Shown here piece by piece: positions 5,224 to 5,320 of a DNA stretch of 5,320 nucleotides. A program made the position numbers and the translations under genes. The notes beneath the pieces are model-generated. The model saw nothing but the letters and a program-made list of their open reading frames with translations. It was not told the origin of the DNA and searched no databases. The stretch is taken from the NCBI GenBank assembly GCA_030635995.1, contig DAOVXU010000127.1, positions 1 to 5,320 of the forward strand, in the 5' to 3' direction. The stretch's first letter is position 1. The number at the start of each line of letters is the position of its first letter. Origin of the DNA: Arcobacter sp. (GTDB taxonomy: Bacteria > Campylobacterota > Campylobacteria > Campylobacterales > Arcobacteraceae).

Positions 5224-5320
5224 ATGACAGATATGTGTTATTATGAATTGTTAGAGATCAGTAAAGATAGTGATAAAAGTACTATAAAAAAAGCTTATAT
5301 AAAAATGGCTATGAAATATC
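5224..5320 (+). CDS. dnaJ: Chaperone protein DnaJ, N-terminal fragment (runs off the right edge)
   Basis: Only the first 32 codons are present. They form helices I and II of a J domain: CYYELLEISKDS at 5-16 and IKKAYIKMAMKY at 21-32. The window ends just where the diagnostic HPD motif should begin. DnaJ stimulates DnaK's ATPase and delivers unfolded substrates to it in the cytoplasm. The ATG at 5224 has AAAAGGG upstream (5212-5218) with good spacing. The start at residue 1 with an immediate YYELLEI fits canonical DnaJ, but a CbpA-like or other J-domain protein cannot be excluded from 32 residues. Its neighbour recR supports DnaJ, as I recall the two genes lying close together in C. jejuni. 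Confidence 0.82.
   Translation, partial: MTDMCYYELLEISKDSDKSTIKKAYIKMAMKY

Overview
This is a very AT-rich window (by eye well under 35% G+C) from what looks like a member of the Campylobacterota, most plausibly the Arcobacter group. The evidence is the base composition, a recR gene lying divergently beside dnaJ, and the style of the proteins (short, lysine/isoleucine/asparagine-rich). The genus is an inference. There are seven genes: five complete, and one cut at each edge. There are no rRNA or tRNA genes, insertion sequences or CRISPR arrays.

Layout, read along the minus strand from the right. recR (TTG start) is followed after 8 bases by an E1-like ThiF/MoeB-family adenylyltransferase gene, and after another 8 bases by a gene for a membrane protein of the nucleoside-recognition/Gate family. 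These three look like one operon. A 133-base gap with its own promoter-like sequence precedes a gene for a Na/Pi-cotransporter (NptA/PF02690-type) with a PhoU-like C-terminal domain. One base after its stop codon comes a 74-residue protein that is 41% lysine. A 297-base non-coding stretch follows, and then the start of a PiT-family phosphate permease that runs off the left edge. At the right edge, dnaJ begins on the plus strand, and its promoter overlaps that of recR.

The functional theme of the left two thirds is inorganic phosphate uptake by two unrelated carrier families. The most interesting signal is in their upstream regions. Both carry an identical 13-base box (ACTTATTGGAGTA on the minus strand) ending 40 and 41 bases before the start codons, directly on a -10-like hexamer. 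Both also carry a second, more distal 18-base box that differs at one position. This looks like a shared regulatory code for two phosphate transporters. It does not resemble the C. jejuni PhosR box as I know it.

A second point of interest is the junction between the cotransporter and the lysine-rich gene. A run of six G residues serves as the likely ribosome binding site of the small gene. Loss of one G would fuse the two proteins in frame. The other genes (recR, dnaJ) are housekeeping. The E1-like and Gate-family proteins are recognisable by family, but their substrates cannot be read from the sequence.
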